Positions 9,316 to 17,417 of a DNA stretch of 64,000 nt are shown here, piece after piece (the stretch's first letter is position 1; the number at the start of each line of letters is the position of its first letter). Made by a program: the position numbers and the translations under genes. This DNA is from Gracilimonas sp965227215 (GTDB taxonomy: Bacteria > Bacteroidota > Rhodothermia > Balneolales > Balneolaceae). Below the pieces are notes generated by a model. The model searched no databases, was not told the DNA's origin, and worked only from the letters and a program-made list of their open reading frames with translations. Where the stretch lies: positions 372,001 through 436,000 of the forward strand of contig OZ245729.1 in NCBI GenBank assembly GCA_965227215.1. The letters are read 5' to 3'.

Positions 9316-9921
9316 ATGAAATACTTCGCTCTATCTCTTTTTATTTGTACGCTCATTTTTAGTGGCTGCGGACCTTCACAGCAAGTAAGCCGTGTAGCCG
9401 CTGACACCCAAACCGACCTCTCCGGTCGCTGGAATGATACCGATGCCCGCCTGGTGGCCGAAGAAATGATCAGTGATGCCGTTTCCAAGCCTTGGTTAAC
9501 TAACTTCAATCAGAACCATAGCGAACCACCGGTGACGATAGTTGGTAATGTCCGCAACGAAACCATGGAACACATAGACACCGATGTAATTACCAAAGAA
9601 ATGGAACGTGCTTTCATAAACAGTGGGAAAGTACAGGTTGTAGCAAGTCAGCAGGAGCGTCAACAGATCCGGCAGGAACGTCAGGATCAACAGAGCTTTT
9701 CTTCTTATGAATCATCCAAAGCACTGGCTCAGGAATTGGGAGCAGATTTTATGCTGATTGGCAATATCAGTTCTATTGTGGACGAATCGCTTAGCGGGAA
9801 AGATGCGGCTATTTTTTATTCCGTTAACCTTGAACTGATTGATGTGGAAACCAACCGTAAAGTCTGGATTGGTAACAAGAAGATTAAGAAACTCATTGAA
9901 CGCCGTAAATTGCGCGGTTGA
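9316..9921 (+). CDS. LpoB-like penicillin-binding-protein activator lipoprotein
   Basis: Lipoprotein of 201 residues with lipobox FSGC (Cys18). After a short linker, the LpoB/CsgG-like domain shows the DTDARLVAEEMISDA helix, TIVGNVRNETMEHIDTD, a FINSGKVQVVAS strand, a Gln/Arg-rich helix, then AKALAQELGADFMLIGNISS-like sequence (here SSKALAQELGADFMLIG), and a final DVETNRKVWIGNKKIKK hairpin. LpoB in E. coli is an outer-membrane activator of the peptidoglycan synthase PBP1b. No PBP gene lies in the window, so partnership is inferred from the family only. It is last in the trio and is followed by a strong intrinsic terminator. Confidence 0.85.
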   Translation: MKYFALSLFICTLIFSGCGPSQQVSRVAADTQTDLSGRWNDTDARLVAEEMISDAVSKPWLTNFNQNHSEPPVTIVGNVRNETMEHIDTDVITKEMERAFINSGKVQVVASQQERQQIRQERQDQQSFSSYESSKALAQELGADFMLIGNISSIVDESLSGKDAAIFYSVNLELIDVETNRKVWIGNKKIKKLIERRKLRG

Positions 9922-9942
9922 TATCGAACGTTTTCATTTTCT

Positions 9943-9973
9943 AAGGCTTTCTGTAGTACAGAAGGCCTTTTTA
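9943..9973 (+). terminator. Intrinsic terminator after the lipoprotein trio
   Basis: An 11-pair hairpin, AAGGCTTTCTG / CAGAAGGCCTT with a TAGTA loop and one T-G wobble, is followed by a run of T. It lies 21 bases after the LpoB-like stop and 14 bases before the pncB start, so it separates the two transcription units. Confidence 0.85.
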
Positions 9974-9986
9974 GTTTTACACAGAC

Positions 9987-11384
9987 ATGCTTTTAAAAAA
10001 ACCGACGCTTTATACCGACTTTTATGAACTCACGATGGCTCAGGGGTATTTTTTATCCGGACGTCATGAACAACCCGCTAACTTCGACTATTTCTTCCGA
10101 AGTCTCCCCTTTGAAGGCGGATATGTAATATTTGCAGGATTGGCTGACCTTATCGAACTCATCGAAAATTTCACCTTCCACGAGGATGAATTAGACTACC
10201 TGAAGGAACAGGGATTTAAGAGCGAGTTCCTGAACTATTTAAAGGATTTTGAGTTTCGGGGCGATATTTACTCAGTAAAGGAAGGCGAAGTTATATTTGC
10301 CAATGAACCGGTTCTCAGAGTTGAGGGAAACATCCTCGAAACCCAGATATTGGAAACCCTGATACTGAACACGCTCAATTTTGAATCTTTGATTGCCACA
10401 AAAGCTTCCCGTATAAAATTAGCCGCCGGAGATAAATCCGTTTTGGATTTCGGTCTCAGGAGATCACAGGGTTTAGGCGGATTACAGGCTTCCAAAGCCT
10501 CAATAATTGGCGGTATCGGTGGGTCTTCCAATGTATTATCCGGAATGATGTACGATATTAAGGTGAGTGGCACCATGGCTCACTCCTGGGTACAATCGTT
10601 TGAGGATGAACTAACGGCTTTCAAAACCTATGCCCGGCATTATCCCGATGCCACCATCCTGCTGGTAGACACCTATGACACCCTGAAAAGCGGAGTTCCA
10701 AATGCAATCAAAGTTGCAAAGGAATTGGAAGCATCAGGGCATAAACTTGTAGCCATCCGGCTCGACAGCGGTGACCTGGCTTACCTTGCTCGCCAAAGCC
10801 GGCATATGTTAGATAATGCCGGATTGGATTATGTGAAAATAGCAGCCTCTAATCAGTTGGATGAGTATGTGATCAAAAGCCTGCAAAACCAAAATGCTCC
10901 AATCGACTTATTTGGAGTAGGCACAAAACTGGTAACGGCTTATGACGATCCGGCTTTAGACGGCGTGTATAAACTGAGCTCCATCAACGGAAACCCAACG
11001 CTTAAGATTTCTGAAAACATCGAAAAAATAACCCTTCCTGATACCAAAAAGGTTGTTCGATATCTTAATGAAGACGGCAGCTTTTACTGCGATGGCATTT
11101 TACTGGACGACGAAGGTGGACAGAAGGAGATTTTTCATCCTCATGTCACCCATAAATCATCCCGGGTTGCCAGCTTGAAGTCAGAGGAGTTGTTAAGCAA
11201 GATTGTAGATCAGGGACGTGTCACCTTCACCCCTTCTACCCCAAAACAAAGTGCAGACTATGCCTGGAAGCGGTTGGCGAAACTAAACCAGGAGCATAAA
11301 CGCTTTGACAATCCCCATGTGTACAAAGTAGGTGTCAGTAAAAAACTACGAGAATTAAAAGATCAACTGGTTCAAAAAGGTTAG
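9987..11384 (+). CDS. pncB: Nicotinate phosphoribosyltransferase
   Basis: Catalyses ATP-assisted condensation of nicotinate with PRPP to give nicotinate mononucleotide in the Preiss-Handler NAD salvage route. The 465-residue length fits the bacterial NAPRTase family. Visible family motifs: N-terminal LYTDFYELTMAQGYF (about 8-22), the SGTMAHSWVQSFEDE segment at about 193-207 with the conserved histidine that is autophosphorylated in the family, VDTYDTLKSGVPNAI, RLDSGDLA (about 256-263) and FGVGTKLVTAYD for phosphoribosyl binding. The ATG start is followed directly by the conserved N-terminus. The nicotinamidase gene starts 4 bases after its stop, so the two consecutive salvage steps are encoded together. 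Confidence 0.95.
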   Translation: MLLKKPTLYTDFYELTMAQGYFLSGRHEQPANFDYFFRSLPFEGGYVIFAGLADLIELIENFTFHEDELDYLKEQGFKSEFLNYLKDFEFRGDIYSVKEGEVIFANEPVLRVEGNILETQILETLILNTLNFESLIATKASRIKLAAGDKSVLDFGLRRSQGLGGLQASKASIIGGIGGSSNVLSGMMYDIKVSGTMAHSWVQSFEDELTAFKTYARHYPDATILLVDTYDTLKSGVPNAIKVAKELEASGHKLVAIRLDSGDLAYLARQSRHMLDNAGLDYVKIAASNQLDEYVIKSLQNQNAPIDLFGVGTKLVTAYDDPALDGVYKLSSINGNPTLKISENIEKITLPDTKKVVRYLNEDGSFYCDGILLDDEGGQKEIFHPHVTHKSSRVASLKSEELLSKIVDQGRVTFTPSTPKQSADYAWKRLAKLNQEHKRFDNPHVYKVGVSKKLRELKDQLVQKG

Positions 11385-11388
11385 AATA

Positions 11389-12000
11389 ATGAAAGCTTTA
11401 GTGATTGTTGATATTCAGAACGATTTTTGTCCGGGCGGAGCCCTGGCAGTTCCCGGTGGCGATGAAGTGATAGAGCCCACCAACAAACTGGCGGCCGGAT
11501 TTGATTGCATCGTCCAAACACAGGATTGGCACCCCCAGGACCATCTCTCCTTCGCCTCCAACCATACAGATAAAGAGCCTTATGAAACCATAGAAATGGA
11601 TTACGGGGAACAAGTGATTTGGCCCGATCACTGTGTACAAGGTACAGAAGGAGCCGAATTTCACCCTGGTTTAGAAACATCATCCTCACAACTCATCGTC
11701 CGTAAAGGGTTCAGAAAACACATCGATTCCTACTCTGCCTTTTTTGAGAATGATGACCAAACTGTTACCGGCTTACATGGCTACCTGCAAGAACGCGGTG
11801 TAGAGGATTTGTACGTGGTCGGTTTGGCTACCGATTTCTGTGTTAAATGGACCGTTTTGGATGGGCTGAAGCTCGGCTACAACGTCCACCTGGTTGAAGA
11901 TGCGGTCCGAGGTATCGATATTGATGGCTCGGTTGATGCAGCCATGCAGGAAATGAAAGAAGCCGGTGTAGTTTTAACGGATTCAAATAAAATTATATAG
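11389..12000 (+). CDS. pncA: Nicotinamidase
   Basis: Hydrolyses nicotinamide to nicotinate and ammonia, feeding the adjacent pncB enzyme. At 203 residues it is a normal-length isochorismatase-fold nicotinamidase. The catalytic triad is visible as Asp8 (VIVDIQNDF), Lys106 (VRKGF) and Cys151 (GLATDFCVKWT). Metal ligands Asp46, His48 and, a few residues on, His52 lie in QTQDWHPQDH. The gene is coupled to pncB upstream (4-base gap) and to the FAD oxidoreductase downstream (4-base gap), so a three-gene operon is likely. Confidence 0.95.
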   Translation: MKALVIVDIQNDFCPGGALAVPGGDEVIEPTNKLAAGFDCIVQTQDWHPQDHLSFASNHTDKEPYETIEMDYGEQVIWPDHCVQGTEGAEFHPGLETSSSQLIVRKGFRKHIDSYSAFFENDDQTVTGLHGYLQERGVEDLYVVGLATDFCVKWTVLDGLKLGYNVHLVEDAVRGIDIDGSVDAAMQEMKEAGVVLTDSNKII

Positions 12001-12004
12001 TACC

Positions 12005-13090
12005 GTGAGTAAATCCTTTGATTTTTGTGTACTCGGAGCCGGCTTGGCCGGTTTGTCCATTTCTAAGCATTTAATGGATAGCGGAGCCACCGTTTGTTTG
12101 ATTGATACCGGTGAAGTTGCATCAGGAGCTTCGGGAACACCACTTGGGCTGGTGAATCCCGCAACCGGGCGCTGGGGCACCAAAAGCTGGAAGGCCGAAG
12201 ACTGCCATCATGCAGTCTATGAAGACCTCAAGGAAATACAGGATCACACTCCGGTTCGCCTGTTTGATAAAACCGGGATCTTACGTCCGGCTCAGGATGA
12301 AGAAATGGCAGAACGGATGTACGATAACTACCAGAAAAACGAATGGCCGGAGGATTGGTGCCACTGGCTGGACAAGAAAGAGGTCCATAACATCAATCCG
12401 GAGCTGCATTGTGTAGATGGCGGCATGTGGCTACCTCATGGGTTAACGGTAAATGTACCTACTTACCTTAAATCCAAAGCTGATTATCTCGCAAATCAAG
12501 GTCTCCATATTGTCACAAAAGCCGATTACTCGCTAGAGCAAACCGGAGACTATTTTGAGGTGATACTGAAAGATGGGGAAACACTAAAAATGAATTCGGT
12601 AATCACTACGGCAGGACATCAAACCAAAGATTCGGATTTTTGGAATTTCCTACCTCTTCATGCTATCAAAGGACAGGTCGCCGTTTTTGAATCTCCCCAA
12701 ACCCGTAAATTCGATTACTCCATTTCTGCCCTCGGCTACATTGCCTCCATCTCTGATACCCGTTTTGTAGCCGGAAGTACATACGAGCATCATTTTGAAG
12801 ATGTAGAGCCTGATATAGAAGGTTTGGATTATCTAACCGGACGACTTGGTGGGGTCTATCCTTCCCTGTTTGAAAGCGCGAAGTTGGTGGATCAGTGGGC
12901 CGGTGTCCGCGCTTCAACCCCTAATAAAAAACCTGTTGTGGGTGCTCACCCTGAGATAGAAAATATGTATGTGTTTGCCGGACTTGGATCAAAGGGCTTG
13001 TTGTACAGTGCCTATCTTGGTAATGCTCTTTCTGAATACATACTCCACGGATCAGCTATCCCCAAAGAAGTTTCGGTCAGTCGGTTCTGA
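12005..13090 (+). CDS. FAD-dependent oxidoreductase (DAO fold, MnmC2-like)
   Basis: 361-residue flavoprotein of the D-amino-acid-oxidase superfamily. The dinucleotide fold is at the N-terminus (CVLGAGLAGLSISKHL, about 8-23), followed by GEVASGASGTPLGLVNPATG, and the C-terminal FAD-contact segment is VFAGLGSKGLLYSAYLG. The WAGVRASTPNKKPVVG stretch and the GLGSKGL motif recall the oxidase domain of tRNA-modifying MnmC, which converts cmnm5U34 to nm5U34; I cannot tell that from other DAO-family enzymes without a phylogeny. The start is GTG 4 bases after the pncA stop. It ends in an intrinsic terminator, closing the NAD-salvage operon. Confidence 0.75.
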   Translation: MSKSFDFCVLGAGLAGLSISKHLMDSGATVCLIDTGEVASGASGTPLGLVNPATGRWGTKSWKAEDCHHAVYEDLKEIQDHTPVRLFDKTGILRPAQDEEMAERMYDNYQKNEWPEDWCHWLDKKEVHNINPELHCVDGGMWLPHGLTVNVPTYLKSKADYLANQGLHIVTKADYSLEQTGDYFEVILKDGETLKMNSVITTAGHQTKDSDFWNFLPLHAIKGQVAVFESPQTRKFDYSISALGYIASISDTRFVAGSTYEHHFEDVEPDIEGLDYLTGRLGGVYPSLFESAKLVDQWAGVRASTPNKKPVVGAHPEIENMYVFAGLGSKGLLYSAYLGNALSEYILHGSAIPKEVSVSRF

Positions 13091-13107
13091 TTCAAACAAA
13101 GCGTCTT

Positions 13108-13125
13108 AACCCTGGAAGGGTTTTT
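13108..13125 (+). terminator. Intrinsic terminator after the FAD oxidoreductase
   Basis: AACCCT / AGGGTT six-pair stem with a three-base loop, continuing into a T run, 17 bases past the stop codon at 13090. Confidence 0.7.
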
Positions 13126-13153
13126 AAACATTTTATATTCCGAATCACTTTAA

Positions 13154-13202
13154 ATAAAAAAACTCGTCATAGTGCCGGTTTTATTCGGCCATCTACAACG
13201 AG
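13154..13202 (-). terminator. Intrinsic terminator of the barrel/lipoprotein operon (minus)
   Basis: On the minus strand a long hairpin (outer CTCGTTGTAG / CTATGACGAG with wobbles, inner GCCG / CGGC) is followed by eight T. It lies 30 bases downstream of the stop at 13233 and faces the plus-strand terminator at 13108-13125, giving a convergent pair of terminators. Confidence 0.75.
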
Positions 13203-13232
13203 CTATGTAAGTAATTAATCCGGTAAAGAGTT

Positions 13233-14738
13233 TTAGAATCGCAGCAGGAGTCCACTCCAGGCTACACCGGCAGACGAACCGAAGTTCTCTGAGTTAGCCA
13301 CATTAGACACACCTACTGTGAATTCCAGGAAGTTGAAATCAAGTCCGATACCAGCCGAATACGCAGCCGATGAATATCCCCCCACCCGGGAGCCTACCCT
13401 AATCGGAATAAACCCTAACAGTCGGTATTGGGCGCCAAGGCTAAGCACGCTGCGGTCAGAGTTAAGGCCGTTTTTATTGAACCCGATTCCATAGTCAAGA
13501 GCAAGCATCAGTTTACCCATTTCCAGCGAGGCTCCGAAGTTATACATCGAAGGCAGGTTGTAGGTAATACCGGAAGTTTGCTCGGAGTTAAACTGTCCGT
13601 ACACATCATTTTGCAGACTGTCGGAGAGATTATCAAAAAAGTTAGAAAACTCATCGTTATCGCCCGCACCCTGATAGCTGAAGTCACCGTCTGCATAAAT
13701 GCTGGATGCATCCTGATCATAAGTCAGTTTACCCAAGTCAGTTATAGACATGGATATGCGTAGGGTTTTCTTCTTACGGATGAAAAGTGGAATTGGAACA
13801 GAGGAAATATCCATTTCGACCGTACCTCCAATATCCAGCCCAAAGCCGGTGGCTTGAGGAGAACTCAGGTCGTTGGTGACATCACCGAATTCCACATAAT
13901 CACCGAACTTGGCCGTCTTATCCTGATTGTAGGCCGTTTCGTATGCCTGTAGCTGCCGGGAAAGTTCACCGATAGTCTGCAGACTGTAATTAAATTCGTG
14001 ATTAATGGTGAAGTTTGAGCCATTCGAACCATCATCAATTTGCAGGCTGGAGTTGAAATCCAGATCGGCTGTATAAACTCCATATAAGTATTTAGGAGCA
14101 GCGCCCACATACAACTTGATGTCCTTGGCAAAGAACAAATCCGGAATATTGATGAAACTCAGTTCCCTGGCATAGCCCACTGAAATTTCAGCGAAAGCTA
14201 CCGTATTAGAACTGAAATTAACCGGCGTTGGTGTCGAGAATTTATCCGAGTCCAGACCGTAAGCCATCAGTTCTGCCATTCCTTTGTTAATGGAAAAATC
14301 TTCAGTGATTCGCACTCTGGAAGCTACACTGAATGCCTGATTGACGCCTCGGTAAGAAACCCCTAATGGTGACATGCTAAAAGTAGCCGACACCTCACGC
14401 TCATTAGATGAACTGGAACCAAACCACTCGTCAAGCATATTGGTTCTTGTTTCTCCGGCTATCAGCTTGCCGGTTGTAAGGTATTTATTGTAAACCGCTA
14501 CGTTGGCAAGACTTCCCCCTGCCTTCACCCCAAAGTTCATCAATCCAATTTGAGTTTTGGGACGGTGTACATCCAGCATAAGGTTAGCCGGGTTAATGAA
14601 GTTGGCATGAAAGCCATCCACATAAGCCGTACCACCGCTTCCCATTGCCAGCGACTGCGAGTTATAATGTCTTGACTGTGCAAACAACGAAGTAGATGCT
14701 ACCCCGATGATTAGTGCTAAGAATAAACTTTTCTTCAT
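13233..14738 (-). CDS. Outer-membrane beta-barrel protein (DUF5723-like)
   Basis: Exported protein of about 501 residues with a clear signal peptide (MKKSLFLALIIGVASTSLFAQ). The mature start, SRHYNSQSLAMGSGGTAYV and then NFINPANL, is the Bacteroidota FadL/PorV-like opening, and alternating hydrophobic strands with a final aromatic residue (GLLLRF) suit an outer-membrane barrel. The family resembles DUF5723; substrate is unknown. I chose the ATG at 14738 because it begins the signal peptide; an in-frame ATG at 14765 would add nine residues before it. It lies directly downstream of the large lipoprotein gene and is very likely cotranscribed with it. Confidence 0.75.
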   Translation of the reverse strand: MKKSLFLALIIGVASTSLFAQSRHYNSQSLAMGSGGTAYVDGFHANFINPANLMLDVHRPKTQIGLMNFGVKAGGSLANVAVYNKYLTTGKLIAGETRTNMLDEWFGSSSSNEREVSATFSMSPLGVSYRGVNQAFSVASRVRITEDFSINKGMAELMAYGLDSDKFSTPTPVNFSSNTVAFAEISVGYARELSFINIPDLFFAKDIKLYVGAAPKYLYGVYTADLDFNSSLQIDDGSNGSNFTINHEFNYSLQTIGELSRQLQAYETAYNQDKTAKFGDYVEFGDVTNDLSSPQATGFGLDIGGTVEMDISSVPIPLFIRKKKTLRISMSITDLGKLTYDQDASSIYADGDFSYQGAGDNDEFSNFFDNLSDSLQNDVYGQFNSEQTSGITYNLPSMYNFGASLEMGKLMLALDYGIGFNKNGLNSDRSVLSLGAQYRLLGFIPIRVGSRVGGYSSAAYSAGIGLDFNFLEFTVGVSNVANSENFGSSAGVAWSGLLLRF

Positions 14739-14766
14739 GATGTTGTTATATAGCCTGATATTCATC

Positions 14767-17076
14767 TTACTTTACCTCCGATTCGATGGTTAATTCTGCC
14801 CGAACCGATAAAGTGATAAAGTCGGAAGTTCGTATTTTTACGTCCTGATTATTCGTTGTTTGTAATGATGCTGAAACCTCTAAAAACCGGGTTTGATAAA
14901 GTTGGTTGAGTTGATCCTGTGAAAGAGCAATCTCAATCGTTCCGCTGGTAGGATTCTCGTGATCTGAGAATCGATCCACTCCAATTTGTGCTGCCTGTAG
15001 TGAGATATCATCCAGCTGTACGGATACCGGAGACAGTTCGTTCTGAAGAGAATCCAGGAAAGTCACCACAAGATCTATACCCAGCGGGAATCCGTTCTCA
15101 TAATCGATAGCAATAATTCCTTCACTGATGGAACTCTTATCTCCCTGTTCCGGGGAAGGTATACCGCTCATATCTTGCTCAACCGTATCTGTATAGGTTA
15201 TTGGCTGAGTAGTTGAAAGCCTCAGAGGGATATCAACACTGATTCTCGGATCAAAATTAAGCGGGTCAATTATAGTGGCCGCATTTTCATCCTCATTCAC
15301 AACTGCTTTTCCGATAAAGCGAATTTCAGAAGGCAGATTATTCAGGAAATCGTCCACATTGGTATTGGTGCGATCGAATTGAATAGAGGCGTTTATGTTA
15401 TCTCCGTTCAAGTTATCAGCCAATGAGAACTTGATCATCTCATCCGCACTCAGAGGATCGCCGGCATCTTTTAGTAAGCCTGAAATCGGATCGGTTTGAT
15501 CTACCGAATAATCCGTTCCGGTTCCTCTCAGGTACACCTGCTCTCCGTCACCGTTAATACCAACAAAAGCACCGTAAATCGTGGTTGGCACACTAATGTT
15601 GGTTTCGTAGTTGATGGAAAGAATCGGGTTTGTGAAATTTATGTCGCTTAGTTGAGATGACAGATCATTCAATCCATCGATCTCAGTGATTTCAGCTTCA
15701 TTATCGTTAAACAAAGCTAAATCGTCATCCGGGTCGTTCGGATCGTCTTCATTCAAAAGAACGGTTTGCTGCTTGATTACCCCGGTAGCGCGTTCAATCT
15801 CAAGGCCGGAGATACTTACAGATGATCCAACAGACTGAGTTTCATTGATAACCCTGATTCGATCACCCTGAGGGGCATTTTTGGTATTCTCGGTAGCCGC
15901 GTCGATAGTAAAGCTAACCTCGTTTCCTGTAGCATAAAGTTCACATCCTTCTAAGGAAATCGAAACCTGGTTAGAGGAACCTGATCTTGGAATTTCCGTT
16001 CCATTTGCAGAAGTATAAGCTATTGTCAATGGATTACCACTGGTTACTTCAGCGACACTGGAGTAAGAAGAAGTACAATTTCGTATATCAGCAAACTCTA
16101 TCGTTAAGTCTATATCAAACTCAAGATCATTCACTATTGGATCTATAACAATGTCACCAGCTTTTAACCTGACAAAGTGTTCCGGCTGGGTGAACTCAAA
16201 TTCATCTGCACTGAATGTGGCTGTACTTGTAGTTGAAAAATCTTGTGCATCAAGTGCTGCTCTAACTTCAGAAACAATCAAATTCTGACCTTGTACCGAA
16301 TTTACAATAAGCTCTCCAGGGTTATTTGGCACCGGGAACGAATTCCATTGAATTACAATCTCAACACCCAGATTCTCCAACACATCTCCTTGAGAAAATT
16401 GTACAGATGCATTCTGTGTAGTACTATCAACCAATTGATTACCTTCTGCTGCACTAAAAACAGCCGGAGTTCCAATTGCTGAATTATCTGTAGTATCAAT
16501 TACCTGAACCTGAGCTGTTTCAAAGTCAAATCCAAGATTATTTGTCAGCTGGATTGCCAACTCTCCATTCTTAACAGTAGCGCTTGCAAAAAAGTCGGTA
16601 TTAGCACCAATTCCTATACGTACAGGATTTGCACTATTGTTTCCACCCGGAACAGTAGGTAAAGGATAGGTACTAAAATCAATCCCGGTAACCTCTTCAA
16701 TATCAACAGAACCTAAATCGCCACTGCCTGAAGAAAAGTCCGTTAATTCAATTTCACCCACCTCAGAATTAAAAGAAGTCGGGTCCACATCAATTACGGG
16801 AATGGCATCATTAAGCTCACCAAAATTAAAATCCTGCTCTTTAGAGATAGTGATGAAGTCATCGCCATCTACCGTAAACAAGGAATCGAAGTCTGAGCCT
16901 GTCGTGTCAATCATCACAGACATAGTAGAGTCTCCCATGAATTGAAACGTCTTATTGTACATCACGGGAGCTTCAACTTTGTGGGAAGTTCTGAAATCAG
17001 GTGATTTCGGAAGTTCACACCCTGTAAAAGCCACACCAAGTGCTATACACGCTATAAAGTGTTTTTTGATCTGCAT
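14767..17076 (-). CDS. Large lipoprotein of unknown function
   Basis: Lipoprotein of 769 residues: signal peptide with lipobox FTGC (Cys20), then an acidic, Asp/Ser/Thr-rich, low-lysine sequence that looks all-beta, with repeated strand patterns such as EIELTDFSSGSGDLGSVDIE and SIQFDRTNTNVDDFLNN. It has no catalytic motif that I recognise. The C-terminal third repeats a theme of LxVxFLDSLQNELSPVSV and TSGTIEIALSQDQLNQLY, suggesting tandem beta-sandwich domains. It is the first gene of an operon with the beta-barrel at 13233-14738, so the two may act as an outer-membrane pair. A terminator-like hairpin lies in its leader (17213-17261). Confidence 0.75.
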   Translation of the reverse strand: MQIKKHFIACIALGVAFTGCELPKSPDFRTSHKVEAPVMYNKTFQFMGDSTMSVMIDTTGSDFDSLFTVDGDDFITISKEQDFNFGELNDAIPVIDVDPTSFNSEVGEIELTDFSSGSGDLGSVDIEEVTGIDFSTYPLPTVPGGNNSANPVRIGIGANTDFFASATVKNGELAIQLTNNLGFDFETAQVQVIDTTDNSAIGTPAVFSAAEGNQLVDSTTQNASVQFSQGDVLENLGVEIVIQWNSFPVPNNPGELIVNSVQGQNLIVSEVRAALDAQDFSTTSTATFSADEFEFTQPEHFVRLKAGDIVIDPIVNDLEFDIDLTIEFADIRNCTSSYSSVAEVTSGNPLTIAYTSANGTEIPRSGSSNQVSISLEGCELYATGNEVSFTIDAATENTKNAPQGDRIRVINETQSVGSSVSISGLEIERATGVIKQQTVLLNEDDPNDPDDDLALFNDNEAEITEIDGLNDLSSQLSDINFTNPILSINYETNISVPTTIYGAFVGINGDGEQVYLRGTGTDYSVDQTDPISGLLKDAGDPLSADEMIKFSLADNLNGDNINASIQFDRTNTNVDDFLNNLPSEIRFIGKAVVNEDENAATIIDPLNFDPRISVDIPLRLSTTQPITYTDTVEQDMSGIPSPEQGDKSSISEGIIAIDYENGFPLGIDLVVTFLDSLQNELSPVSVQLDDISLQAAQIGVDRFSDHENPTSGTIEIALSQDQLNQLYQTRFLEVSASLQTTNNQDVKIRTSDFITLSVRAELTIESEVK

Positions 17077-17212
17077 TACCGAGTAGTTTGATTTTAAAGT
17101 TTTATTTGGACCCGAAGAAAATACCTGAAGGTAGGTTCAACAGTATTCTAGTATTCTATTTTACCTAAAGCTATCAAAGCCTTATTAGTATAGAAAGTTA
17201 AAATTGATTTAA

Positions 17213-17261
17213 CTAAAAAAAACGCCTGAATATGCAGTGTCGATTGCTCATACTCTGCGTT
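17213..17261 (-). promoter_or_regulatory. Terminator-like hairpin in the leader of the large lipoprotein gene
   Basis: On the minus strand AACGC-A-GAGTATG pairs with CATATTC-AG-GCGTT across a 14-base loop (12 pairs including one G-T), and eight T follow. It sits about 137 bases before the start at 17076, with no minus-strand gene upstream that would need terminating, so it may attenuate the lipoprotein operon. Confidence 0.5.
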
Positions 17262-17303
17262 TATCCAAGTTTAGGTGGTGTTATCGGTTTAATTTAATTT
17301 TTG

Positions 17304-17327
17304 TTAACCGGATAATTTATCCGTTAA
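17304..17327. promoter_or_regulatory. Operator-like palindrome
   Basis: CGGATAA and TTATCCG form a perfect 7-base inverted repeat about a single central T, flanked on both sides by TTAA. It is located between the divergent lipoprotein and lysS promoters, where a repressor or activator could bind. The protein that would bind is unknown. Confidence 0.35.
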
Positions 17328-17368
17328 ACTAATTTTTGTTGAGCCTCACAATTCTCACTACAATTCGG

Positions 17369-17376
17369 TATTTTTG
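17369..17376 (+). promoter_or_regulatory. -7-like element (TATTTTTG) for lysS
   Basis: TATTTTTG fits TAnnTTTG and lies 41 bases before the lysS ATG. No well-spaced -33 box is evident (TTG at 17339 is too far), so this is a weaker call. Confidence 0.35.
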
Positions 17377-17417
17377 TTGCTTCGTTTGAACGCAATTAAT
17401 TAATTCAATTTTTATAG

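Larger units (their letters stand above)
17077..17417. other. Divergent regulatory region between the lipoprotein operon and lysS
   Basis: 341 AT-rich bases holding a terminator-like hairpin on the minus strand (17213-17261), a near-palindrome TTAACCGGATAA / TTTATCCGTTAA (17304-17327) and a TAnnTTTG box for lysS (17369-17376). No small gene was seen. Confidence 0.55.
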
